A DNA stretch of 64,000 nt from positions 121,159 through 185,158 of the forward strand of contig CAZBPG010000001.1 in NCBI GenBank assembly GCA_964493695.1. Reading direction: 5' to 3'. The notes beneath the pieces were generated by a model. It saw only the letters and a program-made list of their open reading frames with translations. It did no database searches and had not been told where the DNA came from. Every line of letters begins with the position of its first letter. Within the stretch, counting starts at the first letter, position 1. Source of the stretch: Bog-950 sp964493695. Its GTDB lineage: Bacteria > Bacteroidota > Bacteroidia > Chitinophagales > LD1. Positions 16,301-26,457 of the stretch are shown here, piece after piece. The position numbers and the translations under genes were made by a program.

Positions 16301-17751
16301 GCAAAACTATCCTACAACTTCAAAGCGATTTAAAAGCAGGAACCACCACCTGCGAACAGCTTGTGCGCGCTTATCTGCAAAAGATTGAAGCCACCAAAAA
16401 CCTGAATGCTTTTCTTGAAGTTTTTGCTGACGAAGCGATTGACCGCGCGAAGCAACTTGACAAAAAAATTGCCGAAGGAAATGCCACCGGAAAACTTTTC
16501 GGTTGCGTGATTGCCATTAAAGATAACATCTGCTACAAGCAGCATAAAGTTTCTGCCGGTTCTAAAATTCTGGAGGGGTTTACTTCGCTTTACAATTCAA
16601 CGGTGGTAGAAAGACTGTTGGCAGAAGATGCCATCATTATAGGCAGAACCAATTGCGATGAATTTGCGATGGGCAGCAGCAACGAAAACTCGGCTTACGG
16701 CAATGTGCTGAACGCGCAGGACAACAGCCGCGTGCCCGGTGGTTCATCGGGCGGAAGCGCGGTAGTGGTGCAGGCAGGTTTATGCCATGCCTCGCTGGGC
16801 AGCGATACCGGTGGCTCTATCCGTCAGCCCGCAGCGTTTTGCGGCATTGTGGGTTTAAAGCCCACCTATGGAAGAGTGTCGCGCTACGGTTTAATTGCCT
16901 ACGCTTCTTCCTTCGACCAGATTGGCCCCTTCACCCACCACATTGAAGATGCCGCACTGATGATGGAAGTAATTTCGGGCAAAGACAATTACGACTCCAC
17001 TTCCTCTTCGGAAAAAGTTCCTTCTTACTCTTCCGATTTAAGTTTTGAGAAGAAAGCCCGCCTTGCGGTTTTCCCTTCTACCATGAACAGCGATGGATTG
17101 AATGCAGAAGTAAAAGCATCGGTAGAAAACATACTGAACGATTTGAAAAGCGAAGGACACACCGTAGATGAAGTCGGTTTCGATTTACTGGAATACCTCA
17201 TTGCCACTTACTACGTGATCTCTACTGCCGAGGCATCGAGCAATCTTGCCCGCTTTGACGGTGTGCATTACGGTTACCGGTCGAAGGGTGCCAGCGAAAT
17301 GGATACGGTTTACAAGCGCTCGCGCACCGAGGGTTTTGGGAAAGAAGTAAAGAACCGGATTATGCTCGGCACTTTTGTGCTCAGTTCGGGTTACTATGAT
17401 GCTTATTACTCCCGCGCACAAAAAGTGCGCAGGATACTGACCGATAAAATACGCGGCATTCTGAAAGACTACGATTTTATTGTTATGCCTACTTCTCCAA
17501 CCGTGGCGTTTAAGTTTGGCGAGAAAACCGATAACCCGGTAGAGATGTATCTGGCCGATATTTATACCGTGCTGGCGAACCTTACCGGTATTCCGGCCAT
17601 TTCGCTGCCGCTGGCAGAAGATAAAAACGGGCTGCCTATTGGCGTTCAGCTGCTGGCCGATAAGTTTCAGGAAACAAAACTGCTTGCTTTTTCGAATAAA
17701 TTGATGCAGATTGGTCGCCCTAATTTAGATAAATCAACAATACAGTCTTAA
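16297..17751 (+). CDS. gatA: Asp-tRNA(Asn)/Glu-tRNA(Gln) amidotransferase subunit A
   Basis: The GatCAB complex converts misacylated Glu-tRNA(Gln) or Asp-tRNA(Asn) to the amide form; GatA is the glutaminase. The 484-residue protein has the amidase signature with the Ser-cisSer-Lys triad: AIKDNIC (Lys, near residue 74), PGGSSGGSAVVV (cis-Ser, near 150) and GSDTGGSIRQPA (nucleophile Ser, near 174). Length is typical. gatB and gatC are not in this window. ATG overlaps the protease stop. Confidence 0.96.
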   Translation: MSKTILQLQSDLKAGTTTCEQLVRAYLQKIEATKNLNAFLEVFADEAIDRAKQLDKKIAEGNATGKLFGCVIAIKDNICYKQHKVSAGSKILEGFTSLYNSTVVERLLAEDAIIIGRTNCDEFAMGSSNENSAYGNVLNAQDNSRVPGGSSGGSAVVVQAGLCHASLGSDTGGSIRQPAAFCGIVGLKPTYGRVSRYGLIAYASSFDQIGPFTHHIEDAALMMEVISGKDNYDSTSSSEKVPSYSSDLSFEKKARLAVFPSTMNSDGLNAEVKASVENILNDLKSEGHTVDEVGFDLLEYLIATYYVISTAEASSNLARFDGVHYGYRSKGASEMDTVYKRSRTEGFGKEVKNRIMLGTFVLSSGYYDAYYSRAQKVRRILTDKIRGILKDYDFIVMPTSPTVAFKFGEKTDNPVEMYLADIYTVLANLTGIPAISLPLAEDKNGLPIGVQLLADKFQETKLLAFSNKLMQIGRPNLDKSTIQS

Positions 17752-17820
17752 TAAACAAAACCCACAACAGCCCGCCTATCGTCCCTCTCTACGCTTGAAA
17801 AATTACATTAGCAACGATTA

Positions 17821-17897
17821 GTTCACCGTTCGCAGTTGACAGCTAACAGCAGGAAAATCTGTATTGCCGTCTACTGTTAACCATGAGCCGTTAACTG
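17821..17897. repeat. Heptanucleotide repeats upstream of ruvA
   Basis: 17821-17848 has GTTCACC, GTTCGCA, GTTGACA, GCTAACA; 17870-17897 has TCTACTG, TTAACCA, TGAGCCG, TTAACTG. The second run ends 4 nt before the ruvA ATG. The runs are partly complementary to each other. Confidence 0.7.
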
Positions 17898-17901
17898 AAT
17901 T

Positions 17902-18498
17902 ATGATAGCGTACCTAAGCGGTAAAATAACCTTCAAAAGCCACACCCATATCTTTCTGGAAACAGGGGGCATTGGCTACATGGTAAAAATCAGCCTGAAC
18001 ACGTTCGAGCGGATTCAGCACTTAGAGAGTTGCCAGCTTCATACCTCGCTTATTGTAAAAATCGAAAACCAGTCGGTAAGCGGTTTTGAATTATATGGGT
18101 TTTTCGAAGAATCGGAAAAGGATTTGTTCGAGAAACTGATTTCTGTTTCGGGAGTAGGTGCCGCCACTGCGCGCATGATGCTTTCTTCCTTTAAGCCCGA
18201 TGAAATAAAGAATGCGATTCTGACGGAGAATGAAACGATGATTCAGAGCATTAAGGGCATTGGCCCTAAATCGGCCAAACGGATTATTCTGGAACTGAAA
18301 GACAAGGTAGGGAAAGTATCCGGTGATGCGATTTTCACCGCAACCCCGAACAATACAATGAAGGAAGAAGCGTTATTTGCGCTCCTTGCCCTTGGTTTCA
18401 GTAAACCGGCAGCAGAAAAGGTACTGGTGAAGCTGCAAAGCAGCAACAACAACTGGACAGTGGAAGGATTGATTAAGGAATCTTTAAAGATGTTATAA
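17902..18498 (+). CDS. ruvA: Holliday junction branch migration protein RuvA
   Basis: RuvA tetramers bind four-way junctions and load the RuvB motor. The 198-residue protein has an N-terminal OB fold (MIAYLSGKITFKSHTHIFLE), two helix-hairpin-helix motifs (SVSGVGAATARMML near 85-98 and SIKGIGPKSAKRIILEL near 115-131) and a C-terminal RuvB-binding helix domain (EEALFALLALGFSKPAAEKVL). It is followed by sprA after 7 nt, the gene order commonly seen in Bacteroidota. Confidence 0.95.
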   Translation: MIAYLSGKITFKSHTHIFLETGGIGYMVKISLNTFERIQHLESCQLHTSLIVKIENQSVSGFELYGFFEESEKDLFEKLISVSGVGAATARMMLSSFKPDEIKNAILTENETMIQSIKGIGPKSAKRIILELKDKVGKVSGDAIFTATPNNTMKEEALFALLALGFSKPAAEKVLVKLQSSNNNWTVEGLIKESLKML

Positions 18499-18505
18499 GC
18501 GGATA

Positions 18506-21500
18506 GTGAGAGTTAAGCAAAAAATATTCAGCAGTGTAATTGCCCTTTCGTGTATAGGTGTGCTGTTCGCGTCTTATACCGGCAACCGCACCCTGCGTTC
18601 GCGTAATTTGCTGTTCGAAATTCCTGCACCGGTGGCAGAACCCGATTCTCCTTCGCTCAAGTATCCGATGGAGGAGCGTGAGGGCGATTTTGTGAGCGAC
18701 AAATCGAAAGACCCTTTTTACCTGAAAGACCCACCGGCTATAGTTCAGGATGTAGAGTACGACCCCGAAACCGGCATGTATGTGGTTACCGAAAAGGTAG
18801 CCGGACAGAATGTTCGTCCGCCTATGTATATGACCTACGAGGAGTATTTAAAATACACCGAAAAGCAGGAACGCGAAGCGTATATCAAAGACCGCCAGCA
18901 CGCGATCAGTTTGGTGGAAGATAAAAGTATTGTTCCGCCTATTCAGGTGAAGAAACAGTTCTTCGATAAGTTATTTGGCGGAAGTAAAATTGAAATAAAG
19001 CCGCAGGGAAATGTAGAAATGACCTTAGGCGGTAATGTTCAGAAGACCGCGAACCCGAATATCCCGATTAGAAACCGCAGAACCGGTGGTTTCGATTTCG
19101 ACATGAACATCAACATCAATGTGATTGGAAAAATCGGAGACAAGCTTCAGCTGGGGGTTAAGTACAACACGCAGTCGGGTTTTGATTTCGATAACCAGGT
19201 TAAGCTGGGTTACACCGGTGACGAAGATGACATCATCAAGGTAATAGAAGCCGGTAACGTTTCGCTTCCGCTGCAAACGCGATTGATTACCGGCAGCCAG
19301 ACTTTGTTCGGAGTAAAAACACAATTGCAGTTCGGCAGATTAACCTGGACCACCGTTCTTTCGCAACAAAAATCAAAAAAGGAAACCGTATTAATTGAAA
19401 ACGGGGCACAGCGCCAAAACTTCGAAATCCGCTCCGACCAATACGAAGAGAACAAACACTTTTTCCTCGCCCAGTATTTTCGCAACCAGTATGATTACGC
19501 GCTTTCAGGATTACCGAATATTAAATCGGTAGTAAACGTTACGCGTATAGAAGTTTGGGTAACCAACCGCAACGGAACCACGCAAAACGTGCGCGATGTG
19601 GTAGGCTTAAACGATTTGGGGGAAGCCGCTCCGTACAGCAATAAAATTACAAGCACTTCGAATGGCGATTCACGTCCGCGTAACGAGGCTAATGATGTAT
19701 ACGGAAAATTGATTTCGAACCCCAACAACCGGTTTGTAAACAACATTGTTGGTGAACTGATTGGCCCGAACTACCTGTTGGAGCAGGGACAGGATTTTGA
19801 AAAAACATACGCCCGCAAACTGAACGACAACGAATATGTTTATAACAAACAACTCGGTTTTGTATCGCTTAATTCTCAGCTAAACCCGAATGAAGTTCTC
19901 GCTGTTGCATTCCAGTACGAATACAACGGTGCGGTTTTTCAGGTGGGTGAATTCGGCAATCAGGTTCCGCCAGATTCTAACTCCACATCAAAAGTTCTTT
20001 ATCTGAAATTACTGAAAGGAACCACGGTTCGTCCGCTGCTTCCTATCTGGGATTTGATGATGAAAAACATTTACTCGCTGGGCGCTTACAATCTCACCAA
20101 CGAAGATTTTCGCTTAGACCTTTACTACAACGATCCGGGAGGCGGATTGAAACGCTACATGCCAAAAGGTTGTATTGAAGGCAAGCCGCTGATTAGCGTG
20201 CTGAACCTCGATAATCTGAACATGAACAACGACCCTCAACCGGATGGATTGTTCGACTATGTACCTGGGATAACCATACTTACCCAAAACGGGCGTGTGA
20301 TATTTCCGGTAAAAGAACCGTTTGGTCAAAACCTCCGCAATGCTTTTAATGCCTGCGGAACAAACACCGGTATTACGAATTTGTATGTGTACGACCAGTT
20401 GTATGACTCTACCAAATTCCGCGCGCAGCAGTTTCCGGAGTTCAACCGGTTTGTGATTAAAGGCCAGTATAAAGGTTCCAACAATCGTGAAATTTCGTTA
20501 GGTGCCGGAAACATTCCGCGCGGCTCAGTGGTGGTTACTGCCGGTGGGCAGAAATTGACCGAAGGCACTCACTACACCGTTGATTATAACCTGGGAAGGA
20601 TAACCATCATCGACCAGGGAATTCTCAACTCCGGTCAGCAGGTGAAGGTAGATTATGAAAACAATAACCTGTTTGCCACACAGGTGCGATCCATGTACGG
20701 AACGCGACTGGATTACCGCATCAACAGCAAGTTCAACATCGGTGGAACAGTAATGCATTTAAGGGAACGGCCTTTTACACAAAAGGTAAATATTGGCGAT
20801 GACCCTATTGCCAATACCATTATGGGGCTGGATGTGAAGTATGAAACCAATGCGCCCTGGCTTACGAAAGCGCTGGACAAACTTCCGCTTTATTCCACCA
20901 AGGAAATGTCAACCATTTCCACTTACGCTGAAATGGCTTACCTGAAGCCGGGCCACTCGAAAGCCATTAACGGAGTGGATAAACAGGGACAGGTTTATGT
21001 AGACGATTTTGAAGGAACCAGCAACGGTTACGATTTAAGAACGACACCGGTTAGCTGGAAATTATCTTCCGCTCCGCGCAAATCGGTAGATGCCAGCGGG
21101 CATGAGTTATTTCCCGAAGCAAGTCTTATAAACGATGAACGTTCCGGTTACAACCGCGCAAAAATTGCCTGGTACCGTATTGATAATTCTTTCTTCAATC
21201 AGCAAACCTGTCCGGATGTGGTTTGGAACAATCCTGACCCGCTCACGAATTTGAAGAGTCACTATGTGCGGCTGATTCCAACACAGGAAGTTTTCCCGAA
21301 CCGTCCGAACCAGACACTCGACCAGAATCTTTACACGTTCGACCTAACCTACTCTCCGAGAGACAGAGGTCCTTACAACTACGAATCAAGCCCTTCGGTA
21401 ACTCCGGGAATTTCGCAAGGAGTTGACCCTGCTAATGGCAATTTGAAATCGCCACAAACGCGTTGGGGCGGAATAATGCGCAGCATTGACAATAACGATT

Positions 21501-24500
21501 TGGAAGCAACGAATGTGGAGTTCATTGAGTTCTGGATGCTCGACCCGTTCCTATACAACACTACTTCACCCGGTGGTAAGTTGTTTTTCAACCTCGGAAA
21601 TATTTCGGAAGATATTTTGCGCGACTCGCGTATGAGTTATGAGAACGGAATTTATGCCGACACCAACACCCTGGATAAAACCTTCTGGGGATGGGTACCC
21701 AAGCAGCCTTCGCTCGTAGATGCGTTTGACAATGACCAAACCTTGCGACCGGTGCAGGATGTTGGCTTTGACGGCATGGGAGATGTCAGTGAGCGGGACC
21801 GCAAATCAGAGTTTCTTGCCCGGATAAACGACCCGTTAAACGGTTACATACAGGCAGTAAAAGATAAACTGAACGCAGACCCTTCCAGCGACAACTACCG
21901 GTTCTTTAAGGATGAAGATGTTTACGGTGGCGTGGGAAGTGTGATTTCACGCTACAAAGATTTCACCGGCCTGGAAGGGAACTCACCGGTGCAAACCAAC
22001 AGTATTCAAACTACCGCACAAACCAACTTACCGGATAAAGAAGATTTGAATAAAGACAATACCCTGAACGAGAACGAAGAATACTTTCAGTATGAAGTGG
22101 ATCTGAAACCCGGCATGGATGTAGGTAATCACCCGTATATAGTTGCAAAGGTAGATGAATTTTCAAATCCAATAATGAAGGCAGACGATGGTGGTATAAT
22201 AAAAGGCCGTTGGTTTCAATTCCGTATTCCTATCCGTGAATATACTTCGCGTACCGGTAATATCCCCGATTTTAAATCCATCCAGTTTATGCGGATGTTC
22301 CTGACCGGTTGGCAGGACAGCGTGATTCTTCGCTTCGGAACTCTGGAACTGAGAAGAAACCAATGGAGAACTTACTTCCTTAATCTGAATGACCCGTGTG
22401 ACGGAACAGCCGGTGACGACCCGGAAGGATTTTTCAATGTGGCATCGGTTGGTATCGAAGAGCACGGTGGAAAAATGCCTGTAAACTATGTGCTACCACC
22501 GGGTATTTTGCGTACGCAGGCGCTTGGAGCACAAACCAATCAGTTTGTGGCGCAAAACGAGCAAGCACTGGCTATCAATGCCTGCGATTTAAAAGATTGC
22601 GGCCGCAAAGCGGTATTCAAAAACCTGAACCTTGATGTAAGAAGATACAAGCAGTTGAAAATGTTTATTCACGCCAACAACATAAGCGATCAGCTACCGG
22701 TACGCGATGATGAAGTAACTGCCTTTATCCGCATAGGTTCTGACTTTGTAGATAATTACTACGAATATGAAGTGCCGTTGAAGATTACACCAAGTATAAC
22801 GCCCTCCACTTTGTACGATAAGGACAGCGAAGACGACCAGAAAATTGTTTGGCCGGAGTTGAACAATCTTGAAATTACGTTGCAGGATTTTGTTCAGTTA
22901 AAGCAAACGCGTAACGCCACTGCCGGTTATCCGCGTACGGTTCCGTTTACACAAAAAGATTCTAAGGGAAGGTTTATTACCATTAAGGGAAACCCGGATA
23001 TAGGCGCTATCAAAACAATTATGCTGGGGCTTCACAATCCAAGTGCCGGTGACACAGCAAACAATCCGTTGACAGATGGTGACGATGGCCGTGCCAAGTG
23101 TGTTGAGGTTTGGTTTAACGAATTGCGCGTAACCGGTTTCGAAGAATTTGGCGGGGTGGCTGCGTTGGCCAACATCAACATCAAGCTGGCGGATTTAGGT
23201 AACGTCAGTTTATCGGGCGAAATGCATACGCGCGGCTTCGGACAGGTGGAACAGAAAATTGACCAGCGGTATAAGGATAATCTTTACAAGTACGATTTCT
23301 CTACCAATCTCGAAGGCGGAAAACTATTGCCGGAAAAGGCGGGTATCAGAATTCCGTTCTACGCGAACTACGCGCAGTCATTCAGCACACCGGAGTTTGA
23401 CCCTTACCAGTTTGATATACCGACCAAAGATTACATCAAAACTCTGAAGAGTGCAGTGGGGGCAGATTCGGCAAGGCGTTACCGCGCACAGGTGCAAACC
23501 ATTAATACCCGCAGAGGATACAACTTCAGCAACGTGCGGATTGTGCCGCAAACAAAAGCCAAACGTCCACATATTTACGACCCCGGCAATTTCAATTTCA
23601 CTTACTCATACAACGAAGTTTTATTGAGCGACCCGTTCATAGAAAAGAATTCGAAGAAGAACTGGATGGGGCTTATCGGCTGGAGTTTCGCACCACAGTC
23701 AAAAGATTTTGCTCCGTTCAAAAAAGCAATCAAGTCAAAATCAAAGTGGCTTGACCTCTTCCGCGATTTCAGTTTCAACCCGATGCCTTCTACCATGTCG
23801 GTTACCACCGACATGACCCGCGATATGACAGAGATAAAACTGCGTTCGCTGGGCGAAGTAGATTTCAATATCCCGGCTACTTACAGTAAAAATTTCCGCT
23901 GGAACCGGAGTTACATTTTCAAATACAATCCGTTCAAATCGCTGAGTATTGATTACACGGCCAACAACAACGCGCGTATTGATGAGCCAAACGGCAAAAT
24001 TGATACGAAAGCAGAGAAGAATGAAATATGGGATAACATCGGCCAGGGCGGAAGAAATACGAATTACAATCAGCAACTGGGCGTGAACTATACTATACCT
24101 ATAAACAAGCTGCCGATATTTGATTTTATCACCGCCACTGCCGGTTACAACGGCACTTACACCTGGACGGCACTGCCCTGGCAGAACGATTCCGCCACCG
24201 GTAAGTTGGTGCAGAACTCGCTGGGCAACGTCATCAGCAACACACAAAACGACCGCGCAAAAGTTGATTTGAATTTCAAGAAGCTGTATGATAAAGTTCC
24301 TTTCCTGAAAACTTACAACTCGCCAAATCCAACTGCCGGTGACAAAAAAGAGAACGACAAAAAACGCGAAGCGGTAAAAAAGGCGCGTGAAAAGATTAAG
24401 GACGAGATGGTGAAACTGAAAGAGAAGCGCATTAAACTTAAAGCAGATTTAAAGGAGGCCAAAGAAATTGCGCGCACCGACACCAACTATCACAACAAGA

Positions 24501-26272
24501 AAATTGCCAATCAGGAGCGTATACGTGCATCACTCAAAGCAAACGCATCGGCCATTAGTGATAAGAGCAAGGAGTTGGCAGCAGCCGAAAAAGACGATAA
24601 GAAAAAAGTGAAAGACGAGGCGAAGAAATTAAAAGATGCAAGAAAAAAATTACAGGACGACCTGAAGTTAGCGAAGAAAGATGCGGATGTAATCCGGTTG
24701 AAAAAAGAACTGAAAGCTAACCGGAAAGCCATAAAACAGAAGCGCACCGATTTTGAAAACAAACAGGCGCCCTCCAATCCGCTTATTTCTATTCTGCTTC
24801 GTCCTTTGCTGGCATTGAAGAGAGTTTCGGTGGAATACAAAGAAACCAAAAGCACCACCGTGCCGGGCTTTACCGGTTACTCACAAATTCTCGGTAACCA
24901 GATTGAAGGCAACGGAAAGTATCTGACCAACCGCAGCCTGCGCAGTGCACCGGGTTACGATTTTGTTTTTGGCGCACAAATGGGCGACCGGTTCTTTAAA
25001 GGTGTTGACCGGTTCAGCCGCGATGGATGGTTAGACGAAGCCGCCACTAAAGGATGGATTACCACCGATACCTTGCTGAACCAGAAGTTTACACAAACCC
25101 GCTCGCAGCGTTTAGATGCCACAGCCACTATTGAGCCTTGGCCCGATTTGAAAATTGATTTGACTTTGTTCCGCGACTACACCGAAAACCATTCGCAGTT
25201 CTTTAAAAATGTTTACGATACCCTCACCGGCACTTACGGTTTCGCTCACCTCAACCCAACCGACATGGGCTCTTACAGCATTTCGTATTTGCCGGCACGC
25301 ACCATGTTCGATAAAATTGAAAAAGATGGCAACTCCGAAATTTACCGCCAGTTCGAAAAGAACCGCGAAATAATTTCCAGGCGTCTGGGGGCTATGAATC
25401 CGAACAGCGACCCCAATTCACCGTATTTCAATCCGAGCGACACCACTTACAATCCGGCTTATGCCGATAAGTATGGCCCTAAATCTCAGGACGTATTAAT
25501 TCCGGCTTTCCTTGCCGCCTATTCAAAATCAGACGCGAACCGGGTGCAGCTGAATCCGTTCAAAGCCATTCCGCTGCCTAACTGGAGAATTTCGTACAAC
25601 GGTCTCACCAAGTTTAAATGGGCGCAGAGCATCTTCACCAACTTCACCATTACGCACGGCTACAATTCCACACTTACGGTAAACAGTTTCAATACCAACC
25701 TCGATTACAAAGGCGATGGAACCATGTTTGGTCAGGACCGTAAAGACACCCTCAACGGCAACTTCTTCCCGCTGTATAATATGCCGAGCATTGTCATCAA
25801 CGAACAGCTTTCGCCACTCATTGGGGTAGACATGACGTTCAAAAACAACATTACCGCTAAAGTTGACTACAAACAAAGCCGCACTCAAACCATGAACTTC
25901 TCCGATTTTCAGTTAATCGAAATGAAGTCCAAGCAACTCACCATCGGTGCCGGTTACAAAATCAAAGGCCTCAAACTGCCTATCAAAATCAAGGGCAAAA
26001 AAATACGCCTCGATAACGACCTCAGCTTCCGTTTCGATTTCAGCTACCGCGACAACGTAACCGTAAACCACCGCATAGACCAGGGCGTTCCGCAAATTAC
26101 AGCCGGTGCCCGCACCATCACCATTCAGCCGTCCATCGACTACATCGTCAGCAAGCGCCTGAACGTCCGCGTCTTCTTCGACCAAACACAAACCATCCCT
26201 AAAATTTCTTCGGGCTTCCCGACCACCAACACCAAGGGCGGAATCACCTTCCGTTTCTCGCTGGCTGATTAA
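18506..26272 (+). CDS. sprA: SprA, outer-membrane translocon of the type IX secretion system
   Basis: 2588 residues, somewhat longer than the roughly 2400 usual for SprA. SprA forms the giant single-chain barrel through which cargo with C-terminal sorting domains leaves the periplasm. Signal peptide at residues 1-25; SprA hallmarks include IEIKPQGNVEMTLGGNVQ, repeated GYDLRTTPVSWKLSS-type segments, VEVWFNELRVTGFEEFGG, and a C-terminal barrel end GGITFRFSLAD. Start is GTG 18506. Residues about 1946-2088 (24,345-24,770) are an unusually long Lys/Asp/Glu-rich helical insertion. Its normal neighbours gcvH and vanZ are not next to it but at 46.6-47.4 kb. Confidence 0.95.
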   Translation: MRVKQKIFSSVIALSCIGVLFASYTGNRTLRSRNLLFEIPAPVAEPDSPSLKYPMEEREGDFVSDKSKDPFYLKDPPAIVQDVEYDPETGMYVVTEKVAGQNVRPPMYMTYEEYLKYTEKQEREAYIKDRQHAISLVEDKSIVPPIQVKKQFFDKLFGGSKIEIKPQGNVEMTLGGNVQKTANPNIPIRNRRTGGFDFDMNININVIGKIGDKLQLGVKYNTQSGFDFDNQVKLGYTGDEDDIIKVIEAGNVSLPLQTRLITGSQTLFGVKTQLQFGRLTWTTVLSQQKSKKETVLIENGAQRQNFEIRSDQYEENKHFFLAQYFRNQYDYALSGLPNIKSVVNVTRIEVWVTNRNGTTQNVRDVVGLNDLGEAAPYSNKITSTSNGDSRPRNEANDVYGKLISNPNNRFVNNIVGELIGPNYLLEQGQDFEKTYARKLNDNEYVYNKQLGFVSLNSQLNPNEVLAVAFQYEYNGAVFQVGEFGNQVPPDSNSTSKVLYLKLLKGTTVRPLLPIWDLMMKNIYSLGAYNLTNEDFRLDLYYNDPGGGLKRYMPKGCIEGKPLISVLNLDNLNMNNDPQPDGLFDYVPGITILTQNGRVIFPVKEPFGQNLRNAFNACGTNTGITNLYVYDQLYDSTKFRAQQFPEFNRFVIKGQYKGSNNREISLGAGNIPRGSVVVTAGGQKLTEGTHYTVDYNLGRITIIDQGILNSGQQVKVDYENNNLFATQVRSMYGTRLDYRINSKFNIGGTVMHLRERPFTQKVNIGDDPIANTIMGLDVKYETNAPWLTKALDKLPLYSTKEMSTISTYAEMAYLKPGHSKAINGVDKQGQVYVDDFEGTSNGYDLRTTPVSWKLSSAPRKSVDASGHELFPEASLINDERSGYNRAKIAWYRIDNSFFNQQTCPDVVWNNPDPLTNLKSHYVRLIPTQEVFPNRPNQTLDQNLYTFDLTYSPRDRGPYNYESSPSVTPGISQGVDPANGNLKSPQTRWGGIMRSIDNNDLEATNVEFIEFWMLDPFLYNTTSPGGKLFFNLGNISEDILRDSRMSYENGIYADTNTLDKTFWGWVPKQPSLVDAFDNDQTLRPVQDVGFDGMGDVSERDRKSEFLARINDPLNGYIQAVKDKLNADPSSDNYRFFKDEDVYGGVGSVISRYKDFTGLEGNSPVQTNSIQTTAQTNLPDKEDLNKDNTLNENEEYFQYEVDLKPGMDVGNHPYIVAKVDEFSNPIMKADDGGIIKGRWFQFRIPIREYTSRTGNIPDFKSIQFMRMFLTGWQDSVILRFGTLELRRNQWRTYFLNLNDPCDGTAGDDPEGFFNVASVGIEEHGGKMPVNYVLPPGILRTQALGAQTNQFVAQNEQALAINACDLKDCGRKAVFKNLNLDVRRYKQLKMFIHANNISDQLPVRDDEVTAFIRIGSDFVDNYYEYEVPLKITPSITPSTLYDKDSEDDQKIVWPELNNLEITLQDFVQLKQTRNATAGYPRTVPFTQKDSKGRFITIKGNPDIGAIKTIMLGLHNPSAGDTANNPLTDGDDGRAKCVEVWFNELRVTGFEEFGGVAALANINIKLADLGNVSLSGEMHTRGFGQVEQKIDQRYKDNLYKYDFSTNLEGGKLLPEKAGIRIPFYANYAQSFSTPEFDPYQFDIPTKDYIKTLKSAVGADSARRYRAQVQTINTRRGYNFSNVRIVPQTKAKRPHIYDPGNFNFTYSYNEVLLSDPFIEKNSKKNWMGLIGWSFAPQSKDFAPFKKAIKSKSKWLDLFRDFSFNPMPSTMSVTTDMTRDMTEIKLRSLGEVDFNIPATYSKNFRWNRSYIFKYNPFKSLSIDYTANNNARIDEPNGKIDTKAEKNEIWDNIGQGGRNTNYNQQLGVNYTIPINKLPIFDFITATAGYNGTYTWTALPWQNDSATGKLVQNSLGNVISNTQNDRAKVDLNFKKLYDKVPFLKTYNSPNPTAGDKKENDKKREAVKKAREKIKDEMVKLKEKRIKLKADLKEAKEIARTDTNYHNKKIANQERIRASLKANASAISDKSKELAAAEKDDKKKVKDEAKKLKDARKKLQDDLKLAKKDADVIRLKKELKANRKAIKQKRTDFENKQAPSNPLISILLRPLLALKRVSVEYKETKSTTVPGFTGYSQILGNQIEGNGKYLTNRSLRSAPGYDFVFGAQMGDRFFKGVDRFSRDGWLDEAATKGWITTDTLLNQKFTQTRSQRLDATATIEPWPDLKIDLTLFRDYTENHSQFFKNVYDTLTGTYGFAHLNPTDMGSYSISYLPARTMFDKIEKDGNSEIYRQFEKNREIISRRLGAMNPNSDPNSPYFNPSDTTYNPAYADKYGPKSQDVLIPAFLAAYSKSDANRVQLNPFKAIPLPNWRISYNGLTKFKWAQSIFTNFTITHGYNSTLTVNSFNTNLDYKGDGTMFGQDRKDTLNGNFFPLYNMPSIVINEQLSPLIGVDMTFKNNITAKVDYKQSRTQTMNFSDFQLIEMKSKQLTIGAGYKIKGLKLPIKIKGKKIRLDNDLSFRFDFSYRDNVTVNHRIDQGVPQITAGARTITIQPSIDYIVSKRLNVRVFFDQTQTIPKISSGFPTTNTKGGITFRFSLAD

Positions 26273-26426
26273 AAGTAACTCATTATGGCGATAGCCTCGC
26301 GATGCTATGGGTGATGTTTGCCATGTTGTTGTTTCTGGTTTTAAGTAATGGTGAAAACATTCAGCATTTGTGTTACCGTTTTTTAAACGAGAAAATTGAT
26401 TTTTAAAAACCAGGTAAGCATGTTTT

Positions 26427-26456
26427 AAGAAGGGTATTCTTTTTCTTTCCCTTCTT
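26427..26456. terminator. Weak hairpin between sprA and the DUF1702 gene
   Basis: AAGAAGGG (26427-26434) pairs with CCCTTCTT (26449-26456) over a T-rich 14-nt loop, between convergent genes. Without a strong T-run the call is tentative. Confidence 0.35.
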
Positions 26457-26457
26457 T

